Shown here in pieces: positions 7,001 to 14,979 of a stretch of DNA of 52,772 bases. Positions within the stretch are counted from its first letter, which is position 1, and every line of letters begins with the position of its first letter. Location of the stretch: the NCBI GenBank assembly GCA_947625815.1, contig CANQPU010000014.1:1-52772 (forward strand), written 5' to 3'. The notes under the pieces are model-generated. The model was not told where the DNA came from, did not search any database, and worked only from the letters and a program-made list of their open reading frames with translations. Both the position numbers and the translations under genes were made by a program. This DNA is from an uncultured Oscillospiraceae bacterium. GTDB taxonomy: Bacteria > Bacillota > Clostridia > Oscillospirales > Oscillospiraceae.

Positions 7001-9648
7001 CCTATGAGGTCACGGAGACCAACGATCATCCGAATTTTGACTCCAGCCTCATCACCGCCCCGGAAAGCGGCAAGGGTACCATCACCATGGACGAGCTGGA
7101 CAAGACGGTGGAGATCGAGAACTACTACATAGAGCCCGGCAATCTGACGATTTACAAGACCGTCACCAACGACCGGTTTATAACCGATACCGACAAGACT
7201 GCCGCGGATGCCGGGTTCAAGGTCACCGTAAAGCTTGAAAAAACCGGCATCACAAGCAGCAGCATCTCGGTCACCGGCGGCACCTTGACGAATACGACTT
7301 CGGAGAGCGATAGTGTTACGTATGAGATCACCGTCAAGGACGGCGAAAGAGTGCAGATCAGCGGGATCCCCGACGACACGTATTACGAAATCAAAGAGGA
7401 CACCGATGCCAGGTACACCGTTACCTATAACGGCAAAGGCGGCGAGGTTTATTCCGGCACGACGGTGAGCGGCGCCGCGGCCAACGTGGTCATCACCAAC
7501 GCCTACCAACAGAAGACCGGCCAACTGACCATCAGCAAGGTGATCGACGGCAACTCCCTGACCAAGCCCGGGAACAGCACCTTCTTTGACGTCCAGGTCA
7601 CGCTCACCTATAAGGGCGCACACCTCACCGGCGTGAACCGGTTCGGCGGCATCACCTTTACCGACGGCGTCGCCACAGTCCGGGTCTCACCCGGCACGCC
7701 CGTGACCCTCACCGGCATCCCACTGGGGCTGGGATATTCGATTGAGGAGCTCAATGTGCCGGAGGACGCGACCGTGAGCTATGGAAACGGCACCGGCACG
7801 ATCAGCGGCGCGTCGTCCGCGACCGTGACCAACACCTACACCGTGACTACCTTCAAGCTGGTCATCACCAACGAGGTGGTGGGAGACAGCGGCCGGAGCC
7901 ACACCTTTACGGTGGAGCTCCCGCCGGAGGCAACGGGTGTCAAATACTATAAAAACGATGTACTTGTCGGTGCGATGGGGTCGGACGGGACGATCACCTT
8001 CACCCTGGAAGACGGGCAGAACGTCATGATCGATGAGATCCCCACGGGCGCGCGCTATACGGTCACGGAAACCGAAACCGCCGACGCCGACTACACCAGC
8101 GTCAGCGTGGGCGCGATGCCCCAGCCGAGGACGGTGTCCCGCGCCGCGTCCGATCCTGACAACACCGTCTCCAGGACCCTGGCGCAAGATACCACCGTGT
8201 CCTTCATCAACGCCTACACCGGCACCCTGAAGCTGACGGTCCGGCTGACCGGAGAGGGCACGCGGCCCAACGAGGAGGAGGCCGCCGAATTCACCTTCAC
8301 CATCAACTGCGGCGATCCCACTTTCAACGGCGATGTGGGGACGCTGACCTTTGAAGGCGGCGTGGCGACCACCACTCTCAGGGTGGGCGTCGGGGCGGAA
8401 ACGGCCTCCAGGACCTGGATCGTCCCGGCGGGGAGCTACACCGTGATCCAGACCAATCCCGGCACGCCGGCCCCCAACAGCGTGACGGGCGGAAACAAGA
8501 ACGTCCGGGTCGAATCCGGCTCCGGCTCCGCCAGCGCTCTTGTCACCGTTATCAACAATTACGAGCCCGGCTCCTCCGGCGGCTCCTCCGGCGGTCCCTC
8601 CGGCGGCGATCCCCCCTATAACCCCCCGGCGTCCACCGGTACGCTCACCGTGACCAAGAGGGTGACGGGCGAGGGGGCCGACCTTGAAAGGGCCTTCACC
8701 TTTACCGTCCGGGGCGAGAGCGGCGAGTATTCCGAGACCTTCACCCTGGGGAACGGGGACACCAGGAAGCTGACCCTCCCCGCGGGGCTGTATACCGTCA
8801 CGGAGGACGCCTCCGTCCTGGGCTACCTTCCCACCTATACGGTGAACGGAGCGGCCGGCTCGGGCAGCACGGCCACGGCGGCCGTCACCGCGGGCGGGAG
8901 CAGCGAGGTGGTCTTTACCAACACCTGGTCCCAGCCCTACACCGTGCCCGATGAGCTCAACTCCGCCGACCACTTCGGCTATATCGTGGGCTACCCCGGC
9001 GGCACTGTGGAGCCGGACGGCTTTATCAGCCGGGCGGAGGCGGTGACCATCCTCTTCAGGCTCCTGAAGGACGAGGTGCGCGACCTGTACTGGTCCACCG
9101 AGAACAGCTTCTCCGACGTGCATCAGGGAGAGTGGTACAACAACGCCATCTCCACCGTGGCCAACATGGGCCTGATCGGCGGGTATCCCGACGGGACCTT
9201 CCGGCCCAACGGACTGATGAGCAGAGCGGAGCTGGCGCAGGTGATCGCCCGGTTCTTCGCGGCGGCGCAGACGGGCTACGGCAAGCAGTTCGACGATGTG
9301 GCCGAGGAGAGCTGGTACGGGGAGTGCGTGAGGATCGTGTCCGGCCTTGGCATCATGACCGGCGTTTCCGACACGGAGTTCGTGCCGGACGCGTCCGTGA
9401 AGCGCAGCGAGGCCATGGCCACCTTCAACCGGCTTCTGGGCCACAGGCCCCTGGCCGACGGGTTCCTCCCGGGGATGATCACCTGGCCGGACAACATGAA
9501 CCCCGCGGCCTGGTATTACGCGGACATCCAGGAGGCCACCAACTCCCACGAATGTGAGGAGACGGTGGTGGACGGCGTCACGCGCGAGCGCTGGACCAGG
9601 CTCCTGCCCGTGCGCGATTGGTCCGAGCTGGAAAAGAAATACGAGTGA
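4054..9648 (+). CDS. large SLH-anchored surface protein with CnaB/Spy0128-like modules
   Basis: A 1,864-residue secreted protein with a GTG start behind GCGAGGG. Residues 1-25 are a signal peptide ending VFAA. After an N-terminal Ig-like domain (to about 215) come eight modules of 100-130 residues, each opening with an L-x-[VIL]-T-K/N-x-V strand and closing with a hydrophobic-x-N-x-[YWI] strand, as in CnaB/pilin-like domains. A region at about 335-620 has InlB-type beta-grasp features (GWF, YAVWF). A Gly/Ser/Pro linker near 1508-1528 precedes the last module. Three SLH domains (about 1633-1850) should bind secondary wall polymer. There is no LPXTG. It is probably an adhesin or S-layer-associated protein; its ligand is unknown. 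Strong 5' and 3' regulatory structures flank it. Confidence 0.9.
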   Translation: MKKLLAMVLAIVMVLSLCTFQVFAAGTGGDPYTDNLEKENPTWYGGTGYNAVTVDVKEITTGPYVVGDHIEIQVTFTNSGSTPLNTSGKTLKIHFYNTYDNVKKVYPECDLLPRDPKDENGKPIPGNLKFNFGDPTESKLTYTQKKKETNQVTYTNATLQPGGSITCTFSYDVTSDDLGKVLKNYVIIFFDGKTEASTAVGKYIQSGFDNVVDKEEDVGTLTVTNTVAPGGDLNKNFDYIVTLTDTSVNEVLSGVTFTKGVGRFSLKSGESKTIEGLVAGTGYRVEESNYDGYTVSIDVHTNEYGSAETVSTYAAKGTVAKGSTATVAFTNKIKVAAPVKPTPALTYHLNPPDGSPDSLWVDSAPKISNEKSATFDLKGFENTNDGPFKDLYGAQDKLKNGKYTASDGTVWYFAGWETSKANAAAATTYDQVEYAINNLDDNVRGYTDKGRPSHTITVSDTALGNNNLYAVWFRKPGMVGYAMTLTGAKFPNMTMGTMILGDNGLTHTTKPGEAEDPGLVHAQKYVVWNDGGHYYDKAEKTGDPFTVTEATPTNPDGYNFLGWFVKNANKPTSTAAGFDGTGADSCPDPNTSFIAMPGSTIHYGAVETIYSLDALWGKLSGGASVVVPYDGGEHTVSVTGANPIQAEFPESSLDSGKVPKADAAYRAFFENDTLDATASGAGTRTNDYIHYYVTVEKDGEQVSREVELTRAGDLPTQTEPGIYTYTISARLEIADPSHGNSPSTVTPVTLDVGAVSLQLVILPQIEVEVTKEIDGRNFKSGDSFEFNVTVTDSTGMEVEGSPITITESTLGHKGTASINFPVDAEGKPQVAPGTYTVTVSEEGDEDDFAAEGMIKAPDVTFTFDIAVDEDTGAVTVSNIKGKDIDDQPISVTESNITVPVTMKNEYKTGSLTLTNTVLPVGQNPTNPFTFTVTFTGGGDFSTVKTEGATADNTITVDPTGKSASISIKSTGTVKITGIPVGTTYEVTETNDHPNFDSSLITAPESGKGTITMDELDKTVEIENYYIEPGNLTIYKTVTNDRFITDTDKTAADAGFKVTVKLEKTGITSSSISVTGGTLTNTTSESDSVTYEITVKDGERVQISGIPDDTYYEIKEDTDARYTVTYNGKGGEVYSGTTVSGAAANVVITNAYQQKTGQLTISKVIDGNSLTKPGNSTFFDVQVTLTYKGAHLTGVNRFGGITFTDGVATVRVSPGTPVTLTGIPLGLGYSIEELNVPEDATVSYGNGTGTISGASSATVTNTYTVTTFKLVITNEVVGDSGRSHTFTVELPPEATGVKYYKNDVLVGAMGSDGTITFTLEDGQNVMIDEIPTGARYTVTETETADADYTSVSVGAMPQPRTVSRAASDPDNTVSRTLAQDTTVSFINAYTGTLKLTVRLTGEGTRPNEEEAAEFTFTINCGDPTFNGDVGTLTFEGGVATTTLRVGVGAETASRTWIVPAGSYTVIQTNPGTPAPNSVTGGNKNVRVESGSGSASALVTVINNYEPGSSGGSSGGPSGGDPPYNPPASTGTLTVTKRVTGEGADLERAFTFTVRGESGEYSETFTLGNGDTRKLTLPAGLYTVTEDASVLGYLPTYTVNGAAGSGSTATAAVTAGGSSEVVFTNTWSQPYTVPDELNSADHFGYIVGYPGGTVEPDGFISRAEAVTILFRLLKDEVRDLYWSTENSFSDVHQGEWYNNAISTVANMGLIGGYPDGTFRPNGLMSRAELAQVIARFFAAAQTGYGKQFDDVAEESWYGECVRIVSGLGIMTGVSDTEFVPDASVKRSEAMATFNRLLGHRPLADGFLPGMITWPDNMNPAAWYYADIQEATNSHECEETVVDGVTRERWTRLLPVRDWSELEKKYE
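8950..9440 (+). other. three SLH domains at the C-terminus of the surface protein
   Basis: SLH1 (about 8950-9080) contains GYPGG and ISRAEAV. SLH2 (about 9112-9260) contains FSDV, GLIGGYPDGTF and SRAEL. SLH3 (about 9295-9440) contains FDDV, GLGIMTGVSDTEF and KRSEA. SLH1 lacks a clear FxDV start, and SLH3 has TGVSDTEF where the consensus is GYPDGTF. Confidence 0.85.
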
Positions 9649-9667
9649 TACGGATCACTCAGCAAAA

Positions 9668-9739
9668 GAAGGGGGACCGCCCGCGGGCGGTCCCCCTTCC
9701 GCGACTGTCCGGGAAAGGCCGAATGGCCTTTTCCGGACA
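9668..9739. repeat. tandem palindromes downstream of the SLH gene
   Basis: A 32-bp perfect palindrome with arms GAAGGGGGACCGCCCG and complement (9668-9699) is followed by a second stem with 15-base arms beginning TGTCCGG (9706-9720 and 9725-9739), which has one mismatch that is a G-U pair in RNA. Neither is followed by a T-run, so these look like REP-type or mRNA 3'-end stabilising elements. Confidence 0.65.
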
Positions 9740-9764
9740 AGGGAAGCGTGATCTTTTCGGTCCG

Positions 9765-9792
9765 GCGGGGGCGGCTCAGCGCCCCCGCTTTT
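9765..9792 (+). terminator. terminator of the SLH gene
   Basis: A 9-bp all-GC stem (GCGGGGGCG and complement) with a 6-base loop is followed by TTTT. It is the third consecutive hairpin in the 426-base gap 9649-10074. From 9800 to 9990 I see no gene; the rest of the gap holds the next promoter. Confidence 0.7.
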
Positions 9793-9994
9793 CCACGTCC
9801 TGCTCCACCCGCGCCTTCCGGTCCGCCGGCATCGCGGAGGGATCCGATCGTGTCAGCTCGAACGGAATGCTTTTCGCCTTCTGTATCGTTCCGCATGACC
9901 CGATTACGGCGTTTTCCCCCGCGCTGTCAAAGAATGTTTGCCGGTACAGACAAAAAAACGGGTTTTTCTTAAGGAATTTTTCATTTTTAGCTCA

Positions 9995-10023
9995 TTGAAA
10001 TATACGCGCTGTTTTGTTATGAT
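9995..10023 (+). promoter_or_regulatory. sigma-A-type promoter of the LtaS-family gene
   Basis: TTGAAA (9995-10000), a 17-base spacer and TATGAT (10018-10023). The AT-rich stretch just upstream could act as an UP element. AGGAG lies about 10 bases before the ATG at 10075. Confidence 0.8.
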
Positions 10024-10074
10024 AGGGACCACGGGGACAAAGGGACCCGTATCCTTTTCAGGAGATGTCTGCAT

Positions 10075-12093
10075 ATGCAAGCTTTTCATAAGATCGGCGG
10101 TTTTTTCAGGGCCGCCGGAAAGCGGCTGGGGGAGGCCCTGGAGAAGCATCCCGTGCTCTTCACCGCGGCCGTGGCCTTCCTCGTCATGCTGGTCATCGAG
10201 ACGGCCAGCCGCCATTCGCCCTTCAGCGCGGTGGCCTTTATCTTCGTCCACCCCGTCAATTTCCTGGCCAACTACTTTATCGTCCTGACCACCGTCTCCC
10301 TGGCGCACCTTTTCAAAAAACGGGTGTTCTGGCTGACGTTCTTCTCCACCGTCTGGATGTCCCTGGGCATCGTCAACGGCATCGTCCTGGCCAACCGGGT
10401 GACGCCCTTCGGGACCATCGACATCGCCCTCCTGCCCTCGGTCCGGTCCATCATCACCCAGTATCTGGAGATCTGGCAGATCATCCTCATCGTCCTGGTC
10501 TTTCTGATCGTCGTGGCGGGACTGGCGGTGCTGTTCGCCAGGTGCCCCAAGGTCAGACCCTCCTACCGCATGGCCGCCATCCTCATCTCCGGCTCCGTGC
10601 TCCTGTCGGCGGGCGCCTATTCCCTCACGGTGGTGGGGCACCGGGAGGAGCGGGCCAACGTCTTTTCCAACATCGCCAATGCCTACAAGACCTACGGATT
10701 CGTTTACTGCTTCGCCACCGGCGCCGTGGACCGGGGCATCCCGGAGCCGGAGTTTTACTCCCGCGCCTCGGTGAACTGGCTGATGGGCAACATCCGCGAG
10801 ACGAACAGCGCCTCCATACGCCCCAATATCATCATGGTCCAGCTGGAGTCGTTTTTTGACGTGTCACACCTTGACAACATGGTCATGGAGACGGATCCCA
10901 TCCCCACCTTCAACGCCCTCAAGAAAACCTGCAGCACCGGCTTTCTGACGGTCCCCTCCGTCGGAGCGGGCACGGCCAATACGGAGTTTGAGGTGCTCTC
11001 CGGCATGAGCCTGGCCTTCTTCGGCATGGGGGAGTACCCCTACAAGACCATCCTGAAGGAGGAGGCCTGCGAGTCCGTTTGCCGCGACCTGGCCGGACTC
11101 GGCTATACCTCGACCGCCATCCACAACAACACCGGGACCTTCTACGGCCGGGACACCGTCTTCGCTCAGCTGGGCTTTGACTACTTCATCCCCATCGAGT
11201 ACATGCGCGACATCGAGTACAACCCCATCGGCTGGGCCAGGGACCAGGTCCTGACGGGGGAGATCATCAAGGCCATGGACGCCACGGACGGCCAGGACTT
11301 CATCTTCACCATCACCGTCCAGGGCCACGGCAAGTACCAGCGCGGCGTGGACAGCATCGACGTGGAGAGCCTGGGCGTCACCTGGGACGACGAGCCCGAC
11401 GAGCAGGACGCCTTTGCCTATTATACGAGCCAGCTCACCGAGACGGACAACTTCATCCGGGACCTCATCGACGCCCTCGACCGCCGGGATGAGCCCACCG
11501 TCCTGGTGCTCTACGGCGACCACCTGCCCTCCTTCAGCATCGGCGCCGAGCAGCTGGAGAACGGCGATATCTTCCAGACCGAGTACGTCATCTGGTCGAA
11601 CTTCAGAATGAAAAAGGACGACGAGGACCTTTACGCCTACCAGCTCTCCGCCCGGGTGCTGGAGGAGCTGGGCCTGAGCCCCGGGCTCCTCACCCGCTAC
11701 CACCAGCAGATGTGGGACACCCCGGATTATCTGGACGGGCTGAAGCTTTTGGAGTACGACATGCTCTACGGCAGCTTTTACTGCTACGGCGGGGCCAACC
11801 CCTATACGGCCACGGACCTCCACATGGGCGTGGTCCCCATCACCATCTCCGGATGCGACTTTGACCCGGAGACGGAGCTCCTCACCGTCCACGGCAACAA
11901 CTTTACCCCGTGGAGCGTCATCACCCTGGACGGCGACGAGCTTGAGACGACCTTTGACCCCGAGACGGGCGACCTCACCGCCGTGGCGGAGGAGCTGGCC
12001 GATCCGGAGAGGGCCGGCGCGACGATCACCGTCCGCCAGGAGACCGCCAAGAGGGAGCCCCTGTCCGAGAGCGTGGGGTTCATAATGAAATAA
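10075..12093 (+). CDS. LTA synthase-family phosphoglycerol transferase
   Basis: A 672-residue membrane enzyme with five N-terminal transmembrane helices (about residues 24-185) and an extracellular alkaline-phosphatase/sulfatase-fold domain. Candidate active-site residues are Glu258 in VQLESFF, Thr300 in GAGTANTEF (same number as the S. aureus LtaS nucleophile) and Asp482-His483 in YGDH. It should transfer glycerol-phosphate from phosphatidylglycerol to a lipid or wall acceptor. After the catalytic domain there is an unusual tail of about 85 residues (from about 588) resembling an IPT/Ig-like beta-sandwich. The gene has its own promoter and stands alone. LTA polymerase versus another phosphoglycerol transferase cannot be settled from sequence. 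Confidence 0.9.
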   Translation: MQAFHKIGGFFRAAGKRLGEALEKHPVLFTAAVAFLVMLVIETASRHSPFSAVAFIFVHPVNFLANYFIVLTTVSLAHLFKKRVFWLTFFSTVWMSLGIVNGIVLANRVTPFGTIDIALLPSVRSIITQYLEIWQIILIVLVFLIVVAGLAVLFARCPKVRPSYRMAAILISGSVLLSAGAYSLTVVGHREERANVFSNIANAYKTYGFVYCFATGAVDRGIPEPEFYSRASVNWLMGNIRETNSASIRPNIIMVQLESFFDVSHLDNMVMETDPIPTFNALKKTCSTGFLTVPSVGAGTANTEFEVLSGMSLAFFGMGEYPYKTILKEEACESVCRDLAGLGYTSTAIHNNTGTFYGRDTVFAQLGFDYFIPIEYMRDIEYNPIGWARDQVLTGEIIKAMDATDGQDFIFTITVQGHGKYQRGVDSIDVESLGVTWDDEPDEQDAFAYYTSQLTETDNFIRDLIDALDRRDEPTVLVLYGDHLPSFSIGAEQLENGDIFQTEYVIWSNFRMKKDDEDLYAYQLSARVLEELGLSPGLLTRYHQQMWDTPDYLDGLKLLEYDMLYGSFYCYGGANPYTATDLHMGVVPITISGCDFDPETELLTVHGNNFTPWSVITLDGDELETTFDPETGDLTAVAEELADPERAGATITVRQETAKREPLSESVGFIMK

Positions 12094-12105
12094 ATATTCA
12101 GGAAT

Positions 12106-12123
12106 AATGAATATCTATTCATT
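12106..12123. promoter_or_regulatory. ARG box 1 (ArgR/AhrC operator) upstream of argG
   Basis: AATGAATATCTATTCATT is a perfect inverted repeat (8-base arms, 2-base centre). It matches the ARG-box consensus WNTGAATWWWWATTCANW at all but one position. It lies 12 bases after the LtaS-family stop and about 100 bases upstream of the argG -35. Confidence 0.75.
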
Positions 12124-12159
12124 CTGTGCCCGGGATCCGGGCCGGAACACACAAGGTAT

Positions 12160-12190
12160 GGGGGACCGCGCTGTCGGCCCCCCGGCTTTT
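12160..12190 (+). terminator. probable terminator of the LtaS-family gene
   Basis: GGGGGACCG (12160-12168) pairs imperfectly with CGGCCCCC (12175-12182), followed shortly by CTTTTT. It lies between the two ARG boxes and would insulate argG from upstream read-through. Confidence 0.55.
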
Positions 12191-12209
12191 TCGGGGAACA
12201 GGATGTATA

Positions 12210-12250
12210 AGTGAATAGACCTTGACTTTTCAGCAAAAAAGCCGCATAAT
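12210..12250 (+). promoter_or_regulatory. argG promoter with overlapping ARG box 2
   Basis: TTGACT (12222-12227), a 17-base spacer and CATAAT (12245-12250) form a good vegetative promoter. AGTGAATAGACCTTGACT (12210-12227) matches the ARG-box consensus at 14 of 18 positions by my count and fully covers the -35. Its centre is about 104 bp from box 1, close to ten helical turns. Confidence 0.7.
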
Positions 12251-12285
12251 TGCGGTACAAATAAAATTGATACGGAGGCATCGTC

Positions 12286-13512
12286 ATGTCCGAAAAACCC
12301 ATCAGGAAGATCGCCCTTGCCTACTCCGGCGGGCTCGACACATCCATCATCATCCCCTGGCTCAAGGAGAATTACCCCGGCTGTGAGATCATCGCCGTCT
12401 GCGGCGACGTGGGGCAGGGCAGCGAGACCGAGGGACTGGAGGAGAAGGCGAAGAAGACCGGCGCCTCCAAGCTCTACATCGAGGACCTGTCCGATGAGTT
12501 CGTGGACGACTTCATCATCCCCACCATGAAGGCCGGCGCCGTCTATGAGGACTACCTGCTGGGCACCTCCATGGCCCGCCCCGTCATCGCCAAGCGCCTG
12601 GCGGAGATCGCCCTCAAGGAGGGCTGTGACGCCATCGCCCACGGCTGCACCGGAAAGGGCAACGACCAGGTCCGCTTTGAGCTGACGCTGAAACACTTCG
12701 CGCCGGGGCTCAAGATCATCGCGCCCTGGCGGGTCTGGGACATCCAGTCCCGGGACGAGGAGATCGACTACGCCGAGGCCCACAACGTGCCCCTGAAAAT
12801 CAACCGGGAGACCAACTATTCCAAGGACAAGAACCTGTGGCACCTGAGCCACGAGGGCCTGGACCTGGAGGACACCGGCAACGAGCCGCTCTATGAAAAG
12901 CCGGGCTTCCTGGAGCTGGGCGTCTCCCCCATCGACGCCCCGGACGAGCCCACCTATGTGGAGCTGGAGTTCGAAAAGGGCGTGCCCGTCGCCATCGACG
13001 GGGAGCGTAGATCCGCCAAGGAGATCATCCTCAGGCTCAACGAGCTGGGCGGGAAAAACGGCATCGGGCTTCTGGACATCGTGGAGAACAGGCTGGTGGG
13101 CATGAAGTGCCGGGGCGTCTATGAGACGCCGGGCGGCACCGTCCTCTACAAGGCCCACGAGTATCTGGAGACGGTGTGCCTCGATAAGATGACACAGCAC
13201 GAGAAGCAGCGCCTCAGTATCACCTTCGCGGAGCTTGTGTACAACGGCCAGTGGTACACGCCCCTGCGGGAGGCGCTCTCCGCCTTCGTGGACAAGACCC
13301 AGGAGCGGGTCACCGGCAAGGTCCGGCTCAAGCTCTACAAGGGCAACATCATCAAGGCCGGCGTGTGGAGCGACTGGAGCCTCTACTCCGACGAGCTGGC
13401 CACCTTCGGCGCCTCCGACTACGACCAGAAGGACAGCGAGGGCTTCATCAACCTCTTCGGCCTGCCCATCTCCGTCCAGGCGGCGGTAGATAAAAAGAAT
13501 GGGCTTAAATAA
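12286..13512 (+). CDS. argG: argininosuccinate synthase
   Basis: A 408-residue enzyme that joins citrulline and aspartate using ATP to give argininosuccinate. The N-type ATP pyrophosphatase loop SGGLDTS is at residues 15-21, and [11 protein letters not shown] binds citrulline/AMP. The length is standard. ACGGAGG lies nine bases before the ATG. It is the first gene of the arginine cluster and follows a promoter with ARG boxes, so arginine repression is expected. A hairpin between argG and argH may reduce downstream expression. Confidence 0.98.
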   Translation: MSEKPIRKIALAYSGGLDTSIIIPWLKENYPGCEIIAVCGDVGQGSETEGLEEKAKKTGASKLYIEDLSDEFVDDFIIPTMKAGAVYEDYLLGTSMARPVIAKRLAEIALKEGCDAIAHGCTGKGNDQVRFELTLKHFAPGLKIIAPWRVWDIQSRDEEIDYAEAHNVPLKINRETNYSKDKNLWHLSHEGLDLEDTGNEPLYEKPGFLELGVSPIDAPDEPTYVELEFEKGVPVAIDGERRSAKEIILRLNELGGKNGIGLLDIVENRLVGMKCRGVYETPGGTVLYKAHEYLETVCLDKMTQHEKQRLSITFAELVYNGQWYTPLREALSAFVDKTQERVTGKVRLKLYKGNIIKAGVWSDWSLYSDELATFGASDYDQKDSEGFINLFGLPISVQAAVDKKNGLK

Positions 13513-13554
13513 GCTTCCGCAAGCTCTTGCAAATCAAACTTGACCGCAATTCAC

Positions 13555-13590
13555 GGGCCGGCAGAGACGCCGGCCCATGACCCTTTTATT
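13555..13590 (+). promoter_or_regulatory. intra-operon hairpin between argG and argH
   Basis: GGGCCGGC and its complement surround a 6-base loop (13555-13576), followed by the T-rich ATGACCCTTTTATTTT. The spacing to the T-run is longer than in a classic terminator, so it may be a partial terminator or processing site. Confidence 0.5.
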
Positions 13591-13605
13591 TTGGAGGATA
13601 ACCGT

Positions 13606-14979
13606 ATGCCAAAGCTCTGGTCAGGAATGACCTCCGGCGCCATGGATGAGGCCGCGGAGGACTTCAACCGCTCCATCCGGGTGGACTCCCGGATGGTCCG
13701 GGAGGATATCGCGGGCAGTATCGCCCACGCGAAGATGCTGGCCGCGCAGGCTGTCCTCTCCCCGGAGGACGCGGAGGCCATCGTCGCGGGCCTTGAGGGC
13801 ATTTTGTCCGACATCGACGCCGGGGCCCTCCAAATCGACCCGGAGGCCGAGGACATCCACACCTTCGTGGAGCAGACCCTGACCGCGCGCGTCGGCGAGC
13901 CGGGCAAGCGCCTCCACACCGCCCGCAGCCGCAACGACCAGGTGGCGCTGGATACCCGGATGTATCTGCGCGGCCGGGTGGAGACGACGGTCGGGCTTTT
14001 GAAGGAGCTTATGCGTGCCCTCTGCGACCGGGCGGAGGAGGCCAAGAGCATGGTCATGCCGGGGTACACCCACCTCCAGCGGGCCCAGCCCGTCACCATG
14101 GGCCACCACCTGATGGCCTACGCCATGATGGCCTCCCGGGACCTGGGGCGGCTCACGGACGCGGCCAAGCGCATGAACGTGTCCCCCATCGGCTGCTGCG
14201 CCCTGGCGGGCACCACCTACCCCACCGACCGGCAGTACGAGGCGGGGCTTCTGGGCTTTGACGCTGTGGCGGAAAACTCCCTGGACGGCGTCTCCGACCG
14301 GGACTTCTGCGTGGAGCTGGCCGCCGCCCTCAGCCTCATCATGACGCACCTTTCCCGCCTTTCCGAGGAGCTGATCCTCTGGTCCAGCTGGGAGTTTAAA
14401 TTCGTAAGGCTCAGTGACGCCTACTCCACCGGCTCCTCCATCATGCCCCAGAAGAAGAACCCGGACATGGCGGAGCTGACCCGGGGCAAGACCGGCCGGG
14501 TCTACGGCGACCTGATGGCGCTTCTCACCATGCTCAAGGGCCTGCCCCTGGCTTACAACAAGGACATGCAGGAGGACAAGGAGCTCATCTTCGACGCCTT
14601 TGACACCGTGGACGCCTGCCTCACCGTCACCACCCCCATGGTGGGCACCATGACCTTCCTGCCCGACAATATGCGCAGGGCCGCCGCCGCGGGGTTCATC
14701 AACGCCACGGACCTGGCCGACTTCCTGGTGGGCAAGGGGATGCCCTTCCGCACCGCCTATAAGCTCACCGGCGAGCTGGTGGCCGAGTGCACCGCCAAAG
14801 GCACCACCCTGGAGGACCTGCCTCTGGAGGCGTACAGGGCCAAGAGCGAGCTTTTTGACGCGGACCTCTATGACGCCATCAATATTGATAACTGCCTCCT
14901 CCGCCGCACCTCCTATGGCGGCCCCACCCCGGAGAGCGTGGAGAGGCAGATCAAGATCATCAGGGAGCTGATCAAATGA
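13606..14979 (+). CDS. argH: argininosuccinate lyase
   Basis: A 457-residue fumarase/aspartase-superfamily enzyme that cleaves argininosuccinate to arginine and fumarate. The signature GSSIMPQKKNPD carries the catalytic Ser loop, and HTARSRNDQ binds substrate. The start at 13606 follows GGAGGATAACCGT; a longer in-frame reading from 13540 runs through the intergenic hairpin and has no family match. Its TGA overlaps the argC ATG (ATGA), so the two are translationally coupled. Confidence 0.98.
   Translation: MPKLWSGMTSGAMDEAAEDFNRSIRVDSRMVREDIAGSIAHAKMLAAQAVLSPEDAEAIVAGLEGILSDIDAGALQIDPEAEDIHTFVEQTLTARVGEPGKRLHTARSRNDQVALDTRMYLRGRVETTVGLLKELMRALCDRAEEAKSMVMPGYTHLQRAQPVTMGHHLMAYAMMASRDLGRLTDAAKRMNVSPIGCCALAGTTYPTDRQYEAGLLGFDAVAENSLDGVSDRDFCVELAAALSLIMTHLSRLSEELILWSSWEFKFVRLSDAYSTGSSIMPQKKNPDMAELTRGKTGRVYGDLMALLTMLKGLPLAYNKDMQEDKELIFDAFDTVDACLTVTTPMVGTMTFLPDNMRRAAAAGFINATDLADFLVGKGMPFRTAYKLTGELVAECTAKGTTLEDLPLEAYRAKSELFDADLYDAINIDNCLLRRTSYGGPTPESVERQIKIIRELIK

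Noticed and set aside
4288-7623. A long open frame on the minus strand opposite the SLH gene, and a second at 7687-9549
   Set aside because: They are His/Gly/Arg/Val-rich reverse-frame readings of a GC-rich gene, without plausible ribosome sites or domains.
9516-9896. A minus-strand frame across the SLH gene 3' end and the palindromes
   Set aside because: It translates palindromic repeat sequence, with no ribosome site and no homology.
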